The position numbers and the translations under genes were made by a program. 64,000 nt of DNA from assembly GCF_039941015.1 (NCBI RefSeq), contig NZ_JBDVFI010000003.1; one strand, given 5' to 3'. The first letter of the stretch is position 1. The number at the start of each line of letters is the position of its first letter. Origin of the DNA: Sedimentitalea sp039941015 (GTDB taxonomy: Bacteria; Pseudomonadota; Alphaproteobacteria; Rhodobacterales; Rhodobacteraceae). This document shows, in pieces, positions 1 through 8,196 of this stretch. Below the pieces are notes generated by a model that searched no databases, had not been told where the DNA came from, and worked only from the letters and a program-made list of their open reading frames with translations.

Positions 1-3
1 AAC

Positions 4-876
4 GTGATCAAACTGGAAATGCTCCGAGTCTTCCGGGTCGTGGCAGAGCAGGGCAACCTGAGCGGTGCGGCGAAAGAGTTGGGGCGAACGCCATCGGCCG
101 TGTCGATGATGCTGGCCCAGCTCGAAGATCACATCGGCGCGCCCCTTTTTGAGACCGACCGCAAGAACCGCCTGACCACGATGGGGCGTCTGGTACTTGA
201 GGAAAGCAACCGCGCCACCGATGCCTTTGCCCGCAGCCTTGATGCGATTGAACGACACCGCAAATCGGTTGCCGGAACCGTTCGCATCGCGACCGTTCCA
301 TCGGCCACCGTGACGCTGCTCCCTGAAATGGTGTTGAAGTTTCGTACGCAATATCCGGATGTGCGACTGGAAATCAGCGACGTCGATTCAGCGGCTGTTC
401 ATCGCAGGATCAGGTACGAAGAAGCGGATATCGGGATCGTAACAGCGCCCGCAGGCGAGAACCGGATCGCCGACGCCAGCGTCATCATGTATGATGATCT
501 TGGCATTGTCAGCCGCGTAGACGGCGCGATCGCCAACACGCCGCAGAGTGATGCGGAGCAGCGCGGTTGGGGCCTTCTCGAACTCGAACCGCTGATCGCG
601 AACCCACTTTGTCGGATGGTCGATCATCCGAGCGTCGAACAGTTGCTTTTGACCTGCACACTGGAGGCACGCAACACAACGGCGCTGATGTCATTTGTCA
701 GGCGCGGGCTGGGCGCGACCATTCTGCCTCGTAGCGCGATCAAGGGGCAATCCGACGACTTTGCCTTTTTTGCCCCACCAGATTTTCCTGTCCGCCGCGC
801 CCTGCTCAAGATCGCAAACCCGGATCGCACCCTGACGCCCGCGGCCTTGGCGTTCTGGGACAGGCTCGTGGTGTGA
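4..876 (+). CDS. LysR-family transcriptional regulator
   Basis: A 290-residue protein with the usual LysR layout. An N-terminal winged helix-turn-helix occupies about residues 1-60 (LSGAAKELGRTPSAVSMM is the recognition region), followed by a linker helix and a two-lobed substrate-binding domain from about residue 90. The length is normal for the family. The ATG lies only four bases into the window, so upstream control cannot be judged. The next gene, tcuB, runs toward it on the other strand with a 43-base gap. LysR proteins normally bind a small-molecule co-inducer and act on an adjacent promoter. Its target may lie to the left, outside the window, or be the tricarboxylate genes to the right. 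The inducer is unknown. Confidence 0.9.
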   Translation: MIKLEMLRVFRVVAEQGNLSGAAKELGRTPSAVSMMLAQLEDHIGAPLFETDRKNRLTTMGRLVLEESNRATDAFARSLDAIERHRKSVAGTVRIATVPSATVTLLPEMVLKFRTQYPDVRLEISDVDSAAVHRRIRYEEADIGIVTAPAGENRIADASVIMYDDLGIVSRVDGAIANTPQSDAEQRGWGLLELEPLIANPLCRMVDHPSVEQLLLTCTLEARNTTALMSFVRRGLGATILPRSAIKGQSDDFAFFAPPDFPVRRALLKIANPDRTLTPAALAFWDRLVV

Positions 877-919
877 GATCCGGTCCCGTGTTGGTCGGAC
901 CCTGCGCAACCGGTCGCTT

Positions 920-1999
920 TTACACGCTGGCTGCGCCCAACCGGATCCGCTGTGCATCGCGGGTCAGAGCAGTCAGCCTGAAAAAGCCGTGCGCCATCTT
1001 GGTGAACGGCGTCACAAGGAAAAACGTCAGCACGGCACCAAGATGCAGAACCAGCAAAGCCGGCATCAGGCTGCTTTGACCAAGGACGTAAAGCAAAAGG
1101 CCACTCAATCCGACAAAGCCGAGAAGGCCGATAAAACCGATCTCGCCACCCCACGCATTCTCTGCGCCAAGGTGGCGATCTGACCGCAGCTTTAGCCGGA
1201 TCATTTCAAAGCAACCCAACACCAGCAGGACGCCACCAGACAGGCCAAGCAGCTTGGGTAGCGAAAAGAGGCCATAGGGCGCTGGCATATTCAGAAAGTA
1301 GTGCATGAATGTCGCGACGCTGGTTGAGGCGAAACAAAGCAGGAAACCATACATCACCGCCTGATGTGCGATGCGGCGGGCCTGACTGAACCGATCTTCA
1401 TCTTCGAAATTGCAACCGTCGCCATGCCCACCGGAAAGGTTGCGCATATTGGCCGCCGCACCAAAGGCATGACGAATGTCTGAGAACGTGACGGTTCCGC
1501 CCCCGGTTGCCTGCCAGTAGCGACGCAGACTGACCCCGATGCTGGCAAGCGGAAAAAAGAATGCGGGCAGAAAGATCGCCACCAACGCCCCATGCGAAAG
1601 CACTGCATAAAAGCCTTCGCCCCCATGGGACCCGATCGCCCGGATCGCCCAGAAGAGAAGTGCAAAGCCCACAACCGTCGCAATCGCGATCAACGCGCCG
1701 CGTTTCTGAAACGCGCGCGCGGCGGCCTGCGGAAAGGCGAATTCCTCCCAGCTGTCTTGCCGGACGTTGGCCAACGCCTGCGGCAAATTCAGATCGAATT
1801 CGTGGGGCGCAGTGTACTGGCAGGCATAATAGCAACCCCGGCAATTATGGCAGAGATTGGCAAGCTGGGTCAGGTCGCCATCGGAAAACGCCCGTTCCGC
1901 ATGCAGCGCCGGAAAGACCGAACAATAGCCTTCGCAATAGCGGCAGGCGTTACAAATCTCTGCCTGACGGCGAGCTTCGGTGAGGAAATCAATTTGCAT
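920..1999 (-). CDS. tcuB: Tricarballylate-utilization protein TcuB (membrane Fe-S/heme electron-transfer protein)
   Basis: A 359-residue membrane protein of the TcuB/CitB family, which passes electrons from the flavoprotein TcuA to the quinone pool during tricarballylate or aconitate-type oxidation. Two ferredoxin-like cysteine clusters sit in the first ~70 residues (CNACRYCEGYC, then CHNCRGCYYAC), as expected for two 4Fe-4S centres. After residue ~115 there are several hydrophobic membrane helices. The start at 1999 (MQIDFLTEA) is chosen because it overlaps the tcuA stop by 11 bases, a typical coupling arrangement. It is the last gene of the gntR-tcuA-tcuB run. The family assignment is firm; the exact tricarboxylate is not proven. 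Confidence 0.9.
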   Translation of the reverse strand: MQIDFLTEARRQAEICNACRYCEGYCSVFPALHAERAFSDGDLTQLANLCHNCRGCYYACQYTAPHEFDLNLPQALANVRQDSWEEFAFPQAAARAFQKRGALIAIATVVGFALLFWAIRAIGSHGGEGFYAVLSHGALVAIFLPAFFFPLASIGVSLRRYWQATGGGTVTFSDIRHAFGAAANMRNLSGGHGDGCNFEDEDRFSQARRIAHQAVMYGFLLCFASTSVATFMHYFLNMPAPYGLFSLPKLLGLSGGVLLVLGCFEMIRLKLRSDRHLGAENAWGGEIGFIGLLGFVGLSGLLLYVLGQSSLMPALLVLHLGAVLTFFLVTPFTKMAHGFFRLTALTRDAQRIRLGAASV

Positions 2000-3389
2000 A
2001 AGCCGCAGCCTCCTTGCCAGCAATGCGTCCAAAGACCGTACCGATGGTCATGCCGAACCCGGCGAGATAACCTTGCCCCAGGATCGACCCCGCCATGGTT
2101 TCGCCAGCGGCCCACATGTTGCGAACCGGGCGGTTATTGACGGAACATTGGGCCCGGTCGTCGACCTTAAGCCCCAGATAGGTAAATGTGACGCCGGTGC
2201 GCAGACTGTATCCGTAAAAGGGTGGTTCGGCGATTGGTCGGGCCCAATTGGTCTTGGGCGGAGTGATACCGGTCGTACAAACCCCGTCGAGTTCGGTGGG
2301 ATGGAAATTCGAAGTGTCACCACACGCCGCGTTGAAACCATCCACCGTCGCACGCAGCGCTTGGGCGGGCAGGCCCATCTTGTCGGCCAGTTCCTCGATG
2401 GTCGCGGCCTCGATGGGTGGGAAAACCGATGGCATAAAGAGTTTCAAGGACCGGGAATCGATGATGACATACCCAACCTGATCGGGCTGCGCCGCGACCA
2501 ACCGGCCCCAGATCGCGTATCGCTTGGGCCAAACATCCTCGCCTTCGTCATAAAACCGGTCGCCGTCCTTGTTCACCACAATGGAAAACGGCACACAGTC
2601 GAGCCGGGTCACGATGCCACCGTCGAATTTTGGGGCGCGTCCATCAATGGCAACGGCGTGACACTGGGTCGGGTCGCCCACCTGCGTGACGCCCTGATCC
2701 AGCAAATCGGCCAGAACAACGCCACGGTTATACGGCGTGCCACGGATCAGGAAATTTTTCGCCGCCGGACCCCACGCACGGGCCAGCCAATCGGTATCAG
2801 CCTGAAAACCACCTGAGGCCACCACGAGAGAGGCTGGCGAAATGCTCTGTTCCTGACCTTCATGGCTGAAATCAATGCGAACAATGCGATCATCGCTCAG
2901 TTCGAGATGGGTCACCTTGGCTTCGTAACGGACGTCTACGCCAAGTGCGGTCGCTGTCCGGTAGTATGCGTTCACAAGGCTTTTGCCGCCGCCAAGGAAA
3001 AAGGCGTTGGTGCGCGCGAGCGAAAGCGTACCGGACAGCGAGGGCTGAAACCTTACCCCGTGTTCTTCCATCCAGGGCAGACATTCCTCTGATGTGCGGA
3101 TTGCCAACCGGGCCAGATGTTCATCGGTTTTGCCACCGGTCACCTTCATCAGGTCGGAAAAATATTCATCTTCTGAATAGCTGTCGGTTAGCGGGCCGAG
3201 GGGGCCGGAATGCATACACCGAAAATTGCGGGTGTGGCGGGAATTGCCTCCGCGGTAGGGTTTGGGCGCGGTCTCCAGGATGAGCACCCGGGCCCCGGTC
3301 TCTGCGGCGGTGATCGCCGCACACAAGGCGGCGTTGCCACCGCCGATCACGGCGACGTCCCACTGCTCGGTATTCTCTTGCACGGTCAT
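1989..3389 (-). CDS. tcuA: FAD-dependent tricarballylate dehydrogenase TcuA
   Basis: A 466-residue flavoprotein of the fumarate reductase/succinate dehydrogenase flavoprotein family. The N-terminal dinucleotide-binding motif AVIGGGNAALCAA is followed by the ribose-binding acid about 20 residues later. The typical FAD_binding_2 C-terminal stretch AGETMAGSILGQGYLAG is present. In known TcuAB systems it oxidises tricarballylate to cis-aconitate. The start at 3389 is preceded by AAAGGAA, a fair ribosome-binding site; longer upstream extensions lack one and overlap the regulator. It lies 7 bases after gntR and overlaps tcuB, so the three genes form one transcript. The close presence of TctABC and PrpF supports a tri- or dicarboxylate substrate. 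Confidence 0.92.
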   Translation of the reverse strand: MTVQENTEQWDVAVIGGGNAALCAAITAAETGARVLILETAPKPYRGGNSRHTRNFRCMHSGPLGPLTDSYSEDEYFSDLMKVTGGKTDEHLARLAIRTSEECLPWMEEHGVRFQPSLSGTLSLARTNAFFLGGGKSLVNAYYRTATALGVDVRYEAKVTHLELSDDRIVRIDFSHEGQEQSISPASLVVASGGFQADTDWLARAWGPAAKNFLIRGTPYNRGVVLADLLDQGVTQVGDPTQCHAVAIDGRAPKFDGGIVTRLDCVPFSIVVNKDGDRFYDEGEDVWPKRYAIWGRLVAAQPDQVGYVIIDSRSLKLFMPSVFPPIEAATIEELADKMGLPAQALRATVDGFNAACGDTSNFHPTELDGVCTTGITPPKTNWARPIAEPPFYGYSLRTGVTFTYLGLKVDDRAQCSVNNRPVRNMWAAGETMAGSILGQGYLAGFGMTIGTVFGRIAGKEAAAYAN

Positions 3390-3396
3390 GTTTCCT

Positions 3397-4074
3397 TTAA
3401 CTCTCGTCGTCTCTGCGATCGCGGTCTCGCAGCGATCGGATGCGCAGGCGTTGCGATGCCTCGATATGCGCGCGCATCGCCGTCTCGGCGGCGGCCCCAT
3501 CTCTGGCCTTCAGCGCCTCGATCAAGCGTCGATGTTCGGCATCGGCGGCCTTGGCGCGATTGCTGTCTGACAGCATGGTCGGGCCAAGGATCATCATCGC
3601 CTTTGTCAGCGATGCCATCGATTTCGCAAGAAACCGGTTCTTGGCTGCATCGAGAAGGGTCGCGTGAAAGATGGTGTTCAGGCGCGCGGCCTCGCGACCC
3701 GTTCCAATCCTGCTCAACTGATCGTTCAGTGTCGAAAGCTCATCCAGTTCCACATCCGACGCCGCGCGTGCCGCCAGTCTCGCCGCCGTCCCCTCAAGCA
3801 CTGCCCGCATTTCGTAAAGCTCCATCACCTCGGCGTAATCGAGGCTGCGCAGCGTCGCGCCGTGGCGCGGCACATGCGTGACCAACCCGTCCGCCTCAAG
3901 TTGGCGGATCGCTTCACGTACGGGCGTGCGACTGACGCCCAGCCGCTCGGCGAGTTCGGTCTCGCGCAGCCGCGCACCAGGCAAAAGCACGCCATCACGG
4001 ATCTCGTCCAACAGACGCTGATAGCTTGAATTGCCTTGCGGACCCGCCTGCTGCGTATCGTCGTGATCGCTCAT
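3397..4074 (-). CDS. GntR-family regulator (FCD/VanR type) of the tcu genes
   Basis: A 225-residue GntR regulator. The N-terminal winged helix is recognisable (ERLGVSRTPVREAIRQLEAD, about residues 35-55). The C-terminal all-helical FCD ligand-binding domain starts near residue 75 (DYAEVMELYEMRAVLEG). The start at 4074 is taken because it begins with MSDHDD after a GAGGGCG ribosome-binding site; longer forms would run through the operator. It heads the tcu operon, and a palindrome typical of FCD-type GntR operators lies just upstream at 4093-4114. That suggests autoregulation, usually repression relieved by the pathway substrate. A second copy of the palindrome upstream of the hydroxyacid dehydrogenase suggests a wider target set. 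Confidence 0.9.
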   Translation of the reverse strand: MSDHDDTQQAGPQGNSSYQRLLDEIRDGVLLPGARLRETELAERLGVSRTPVREAIRQLEADGLVTHVPRHGATLRSLDYAEVMELYEMRAVLEGTAARLAARAASDVELDELSTLNDQLSRIGTGREAARLNTIFHATLLDAAKNRFLAKSMASLTKAMMILGPTMLSDSNRAKAADAEHRRLIEALKARDGAAAETAMRAHIEASQRLRIRSLRDRDRRDDES

Positions 4075-4092
4075 CCCACGCCCTCTTGAAAT

Positions 4093-4114
4093 TTTGTATC
4101 CACGTGTATACAAA
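4093..4114. promoter_or_regulatory. GntR-type operator palindrome, site 1
   Basis: An inverted repeat in the divergent region between gntR and the AbrB-family gene. The core is TTGTATCC-ACGT-GTATACAA (8-4-8), with one mismatch between arms and one further paired base on each side. VanR/FCD-type GntR regulators commonly bind TTGTATACAA-like AT-rich palindromes. The same half-sites and spacing recur at 6192-6215. Assignment to the adjacent GntR protein is inference. Confidence 0.7.
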
Positions 4115-4153
4115 CGCATCCAACGCGAGTCAACCAAGTCGGAACTGTCCAAA

Positions 4154-5218
4154 TTGTCAAGGCCTTACAGAAACATCCCCCCCGCCGGTCAACGTCTGCT
4201 GACCTTCTGTCTTGCAGCCCTTGGAGTGGTGATATTCTGGGCTCTTGGCCTCCCTCTGCCGTTTCTCTTTGGACCCATGACCGCCTGCCTGATCGCGGCA
4301 TTGGCCCATGCGCCGATCAAAGGATTTGGGCAGGTGTCGGTCGCGGCGCGGACCGTTCTGGGGGTTGCGGTCGGGGCGTCGATCACTCCGGAACTGGCGA
4401 CCGAATTGCCCAAAATGGCGGCATCGGTCGCTCTGGTCCCGGTCTTCATCCTCATGATTGGTCTGGTCGGCGTGCCGTTCTTCCGACGCGTCTGGGGCTT
4501 TGATGCGCCAACTGCCTATTATGCCGCGATGCCGGGAGGCTTGCAGGACATGGTGATCTTCGGCACCGAGGCCGGTGGGGATCCGCGCGCGCTGTCGCTG
4601 ATCCATGCGACCCGGGTGTTGATCATCGTGACGCTGGCGCCGGTCTTCCTGACTGTTTTCTATGGCGCGGGGCTGACCAACCCAATCGGCGCACCGGCGA
4701 CAGAGATTCCACTGCACGAACTTGCACTGATGGCGGCGGCGGCGTTAATCGGCTGGAAAGGCGGAGTGCGTGTCGGGCTGTTCGGAGCGTCGATCCTTGG
4801 GCCGATGATCGTGACCGCAATCCTGTCACTGTCAGGGCTGATCCACGCGCGCCCGCCACGCGAAGCGATCCTTTTGGCACAGTTCTTTATCGGCTGCGGG
4901 ATCGGTATCCATTTCATCGGTGTGACCCTGCGGGAACTCCAGCGGATCGTTGCAGCGGGTGTTGCCTATGTCATCGTGCTCGCGGTTCTAGCGGCCGCAT
5001 TCACTCTGATCGTCACCCACCTTGGATTGGGTCGGCCGGTTGAGGCGTTTCTTGCCTTTGCACCCGGCGGTCAGGCCGAAATGACGGTTCTGGCAATCGT
5101 GACGGGTGCCGATCTGGGCTTTGTCATCACCCACCACCTGACCCGCATCGTACTGGTGATCGTCGGGGCACCCATCGTGGCCGGGCTTATGCGCCGCCGC
5201 TCCAGACCTCCGGATTGA
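4154..5218 (+). CDS. AbrB-family inner-membrane protein (putative transporter)
   Basis: A roughly 354-residue polytopic membrane protein of the AbrB family (the 'ammonia monooxygenase/AbrB duplication' family, unrelated to the Bacillus AbrB regulator). It shows the family's duplicated layout: two halves, each with about five hydrophobic helices, and Gly/Pro-rich elements such as LPFLFGPM and YYAAMPGGLQDM in the first half and AFAPGGQAEMTVLA in the second. No ATG is available. The reading frame opens at a TTG inside the operator (4094), but the TTG at 4154 gives a protein of normal family length and leaves the operator free, so I chose it with low certainty. Its 3' end overlaps the convergent dehydrogenase gene by 32 bases. 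The substrate is unknown; organic acid export or import would suit the neighbourhood. Confidence 0.75.
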   Translation: MSRPYRNIPPAGQRLLTFCLAALGVVIFWALGLPLPFLFGPMTACLIAALAHAPIKGFGQVSVAARTVLGVAVGASITPELATELPKMAASVALVPVFILMIGLVGVPFFRRVWGFDAPTAYYAAMPGGLQDMVIFGTEAGGDPRALSLIHATRVLIIVTLAPVFLTVFYGAGLTNPIGAPATEIPLHELALMAAAALIGWKGGVRVGLFGASILGPMIVTAILSLSGLIHARPPREAILLAQFFIGCGIGIHFIGVTLRELQRIVAAGVAYVIVLAVLAAAFTLIVTHLGLGRPVEAFLAFAPGGQAEMTVLAIVTGADLGFVITHHLTRIVLVIVGAPIVAGLMRRRSRPPD

Positions 5219-6179
5219 TCATGTGGATCGGACGCTGCGCGGCATAGGCGTTCACCTGCTCAAAAATGTCGGTGAATTGCAGGTCGAATTCGTCCTCGGT
5301 GACAAAGCCGATATGCGGGGTGCAGATCAGGTTGGGATGTGCCAGCAGAGGGTCGGTTGGATCGGTCAACGGCTCGCTGTCAAAAACATCAACCGCCGCC
5401 ATGCCCGGACGGCCAGCATTCAGCCCTGCCAGCAGTGCACCAGAAGCAACAAGGCCCGCGCGCGACGTATTGACGAACAGCGCCCCGGGCTGCATCCGCT
5501 CAAAATCCGCTCCCGTGATGATGCCGCGTGTTTCAGGTTTCAGACGCACGTGAACCGAGACCACGTCACTGTCAGCGAAAAAGGCCTCGCGGCTGTCTGC
5601 GACCACAACTCCATCCGCACGTGCCCGCGCGCGGCCGCTGTCCGAACTCCACCAGATCACCTTCATCCCGAACGCGCTGGCATAGTTGGCAACTTCCCGT
5701 CCGATACGGCCATATCCGTAAAGCCCAAGCGTGCGGTTTCTGAGCGTCTTGCCCACACCCATCTGCCAATGGCCCGCCTTGGCCGAAGCCATCTGGGCAG
5801 GGATTTGGCGCATAGCGGCGAGGATCAGACCAAAGGTCAGTTCCGCCGCCGCATAGGACGGAGTATCGCTGTGCATGTTGGAACACAGCAGTACGTCTGT
5901 GTCGGTACAGGCCGGAACGTCCACATGCGGGTAAACGCTGCGCTGAGAGATCAAACGTAGGTTTGGCAGGCGATCCAGCAAGCTGCGCGTGATGCGGGTT
6001 CTTTCGCGGAACAAGACCAACACCTCGGCATCGGCCAACCGTTCTGCGAGAACGGCCTCGTCTTCGACATGGTCAGTCCAGACCGTCACATCATGTTCGT
6101 TGAGCAGTTCAAAACACGGCAATCCGCGCAGTGTGTCAAACCAGTCGTCCAGAATATGAACCTTCATAGGCTTCGGCAT
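5187..6179 (-). CDS. D-2-hydroxyacid dehydrogenase family protein (NAD-dependent)
   Basis: A 330-residue D-isomer-specific 2-hydroxyacid dehydrogenase. The Rossmann motif LGLYGYGRIGREVA lies at about residues 142-155. The catalytic Arg is in FVNTSRAGLV, the Glu in DVFDSEPL and the His in CTPHIGFV, so the catalytic triad looks complete. Members reduce 2-oxoacids or oxidise D-2-hydroxyacids with NAD(P)H. The start is uncertain: ATGs occur at 6194, 6179 and 6167. The first lies inside the operator palindrome, so 6179 is preferred. It sits alone, convergent with the AbrB-family gene, and its promoter carries the second GntR-type palindrome. That points to co-control with tcuAB. The substrate is unknown. 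Confidence 0.88.
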   Translation of the reverse strand: MPKPMKVHILDDWFDTLRGLPCFELLNEHDVTVWTDHVEDEAVLAERLADAEVLVLFRERTRITRSLLDRLPNLRLISQRSVYPHVDVPACTDTDVLLCSNMHSDTPSYAAAELTFGLILAAMRQIPAQMASAKAGHWQMGVGKTLRNRTLGLYGYGRIGREVANYASAFGMKVIWWSSDSGRARARADGVVVADSREAFFADSDVVSVHVRLKPETRGIITGADFERMQPGALFVNTSRAGLVASGALLAGLNAGRPGMAAVDVFDSEPLTDPTDPLLAHPNLICTPHIGFVTEDEFDLQFTDIFEQVNAYAAQRPIHMINPEVWSGGA

Positions 6180-6191
6180 GGCTTCATCTTT

Positions 6192-6215
6192 CATTGCATA
6201 CCGTAGTATACAATG
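6192..6215. promoter_or_regulatory. GntR-type operator palindrome, site 2
   Basis: TTGCATAC-CGTA-GTATACAA (8-4-8), extended by two further paired bases on each side. It has the same half-site and spacing as the site at 4093-4114 and lies immediately upstream of the 2-hydroxyacid dehydrogenase start. Two such matches 2.1 kb apart, both at promoters, are unlikely to be chance. The binding protein is presumed to be the GntR regulator at 3397-4074. Confidence 0.7.
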
Positions 6216-6280
6216 TGGAGTTTTCGATACAAGGCTGCATTTTTCGGCAACCCGCGCGGCAGCGGCTAATCAGCCTAGGG

Positions 6281-7096
6281 TCAATGCGACAGTAGAACGG
6301 GTATCTTGATCTCTTGCAGAACCTTGGCAGTGACACCTCCCAGAAAATCCTCACGGAACTTGGAATGCTCATAGGCCCCCATGACCAGCAGCGACAGGTC
6401 ATGGCGCGCGCAATAGGACAGCACCGTCTCGGCAACCGGATGGGTTTCGGGAAAGTCCTCGTGCACGCTTTCGACATCGTGACGCGACAGATGCGTCATC
6501 AGATCGGTAATCGGCCAGTCGCTGCGCCTTCCGACGGTCAGCACGCTGACCTTGCCCTGCCCCTCCAGAAACTGCAGCGCATCCGACAAGGCACGCGCCG
6601 CCGCGCGACCGCCGTCCCATGCGAGCGCCGCATGGCTGTGGCGCGCATCGGCGGTATAGCCTTCGGGCACCACGATCACCGGCCGGCCCGACAACAAGGC
6701 GATACGGTCGGGATGCAATGAAACATGCCCGTCGTCCTGATCCATATGGCGCCCGACGATAATCGCATCAAACGAGCGCGCCGCATCGGAGAGGACGGTA
6801 TCCACGCGACCTGCGACCTCGCGAAAGGACAGGGCGTCACCTAGGTCCAGCTCTGCCCGCAGAGATTCAAATGCGTTTTCGATGGCCGTGACGATGCCGC
6901 CATTGGCCTCGTCAAGCAAAGCACGTGCCTCTTTCGGGATCCAGCGCGACGACCGATTGATCACATCATGCGTGGAATGGGCAAGTATCGCCGTCACATG
7001 CGCGCCCCGCGCGCGGGCCAGAGAGGCCGCATAGCGCAGTGCCGCGACCGAGGCATCGGAACCGTTGAAAGCCACAAGCAGGTTCATGATCGGCAT
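6281..7096 (-). CDS. Universal stress protein (two Usp domains)
   Basis: A 271-residue UspA-family protein, about twice the length of a single Usp domain. The first domain opens with MNLLVAFNGSDASVAALRYA. The second ends with a nucleotide-binding-like stretch, LVMGAYEHSKFREDFLGG. The start at 7096 is chosen because GGAGGG lies 8 bases upstream, inside the end of prpF; the gap to prpF is one base. It is therefore the last gene of the tctC-tctAB-prpF-usp transcript. Usp proteins are cytoplasmic and often bind ATP. Their presence in transporter operons is common, and the role here is not evident. Confidence 0.9.
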   Translation of the reverse strand: MPIMNLLVAFNGSDASVAALRYAASLARARGAHVTAILAHSTHDVINRSSRWIPKEARALLDEANGGIVTAIENAFESLRAELDLGDALSFREVAGRVDTVLSDAARSFDAIIVGRHMDQDDGHVSLHPDRIALLSGRPVIVVPEGYTADARHSHAALAWDGGRAAARALSDALQFLEGQGKVSVLTVGRRSDWPITDLMTHLSRHDVESVHEDFPETHPVAETVLSYCARHDLSLLVMGAYEHSKFREDFLGGVTAKVLQEIKIPVLLSH

Positions 7097-7097
7097 G

Positions 7098-8186
7098 TTA
7101 TTTGCCCTCCCAGATATGCGACGGGACATAGATCGTGCCATCCGCCAGTTTGCGCGCGGTCCTCAGCAACCCGGCGGAATTCAGCGAAAACCCATTGTTC
7201 TTGGCAAAGTCCACCAGAACTTCGATGGTTCCCGACGCGTGTTCGATGACAACATTTGCCGGGCTTTCGGTCGGGCGCTCAAGCAGGCCATCGGCAATGG
7301 TTCCGGGTGTCAACGCACAAGAGGCAAGACACTGGGACCCGGTGACCGCCATGCTTGGATGTGTATTCCAGGGCATAAAGTAGCGCGCCGCAATCGTGCC
7401 GCCGTCTTTCGCGGGTGCAAGAATGCCAAATTTAGGTGTTACCGATTTGGACACATCACCCATCCCCATCAACGCGCCAGCCTTTGTCCGCACGGCTTCC
7501 ATCCGCGCGAAAAAGTCCTTGTCGGCGTCGAGCTCTGCGACGCTTTCATGTCCCGTCAGACCAAAATCAGAAGCCCTTGCGATGACCATGGGCATCGCAA
7601 CATCCATACAGGTGACCTCTATCCCGTCGATCTCATCGCGCAGAGTGTCGGTTGGCAGAAAGGCACCGGTAGACGAGCCGACGACACCCATGAAGTTCAG
7701 CGCAATCGGGGCGGCGGTGCCGGGAACACCGGCGATCGCCGCATCCCCCTGATAGTCAAGCGCGCTATTCGGGGTCTGCACCTTTGCCACGACCCTGGCA
7801 CCAGTATTGACCGCGCGGATGCGGATTTCAGTTTCATCACCCAGCGGTTCAACCAACCCCATTTCGATCGCCGCAGGACCGACGCCCGACAGGATGTTGC
7901 CGCAGGTCGGCTTAAAGTCGACAAGGCGATCTTCGACCGAGACCTGAGCAAAGAAATAATCCACGTCGGCCCAGTCATCATCCGACCGGGACAGCATCGC
8001 AACCTTGGTCGTCACAGCCGCGCCGCCACCGATCCCGTCGATATTGAGCGGATGGCCCGACCCTACGGCGGCGATAAGAACCTCGGCTAGGACCTCGCGA
8101 TCCTCTGGCAGATCTGCGCGGTTGAAATAGGGCCCGCGCGAGGTGCCTCCGCGCATGAATATGAAAGGTATACCAGTCTGCGTCAT
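7098..8186 (-). CDS. prpF: PrpF/GalD-family isomerase (aconitate isomerase or 4-oxalomesaconate tautomerase type)
   Basis: A 362-residue member of the PrpF family, which has a diaminopimelate-epimerase-like fold and moves double bonds in unsaturated tricarboxylates. Family motifs are FMRGGTSRGPYF at the N-terminus and KPTCGNILSGVGPAAIE at about residues 92-108, which carries a conserved Cys, with a second half that mirrors the first. Known relatives isomerise methyl-cis-aconitate to trans (PrpF) or tautomerise 4-oxalomesaconate (GalD). No prpC or prpD of the methylcitrate cycle is adjacent. Co-transcription with a tricarboxylate transporter and linkage to tcuAB favour an aconitate isomer as substrate. 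The start at 8186 follows AGAGGC, and the gap to tctAB is 10 bases. Confidence 0.88.
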   Translation of the reverse strand: MTQTGIPFIFMRGGTSRGPYFNRADLPEDREVLAEVLIAAVGSGHPLNIDGIGGGAAVTTKVAMLSRSDDDWADVDYFFAQVSVEDRLVDFKPTCGNILSGVGPAAIEMGLVEPLGDETEIRIRAVNTGARVVAKVQTPNSALDYQGDAAIAGVPGTAAPIALNFMGVVGSSTGAFLPTDTLRDEIDGIEVTCMDVAMPMVIARASDFGLTGHESVAELDADKDFFARMEAVRTKAGALMGMGDVSKSVTPKFGILAPAKDGGTIAARYFMPWNTHPSMAVTGSQCLASCALTPGTIADGLLERPTESPANVVIEHASGTIEVLVDFAKNNGFSLNSAGLLRTARKLADGTIYVPSHIWEGK

Positions 8187-8196
8187 GCCTCTGCCC

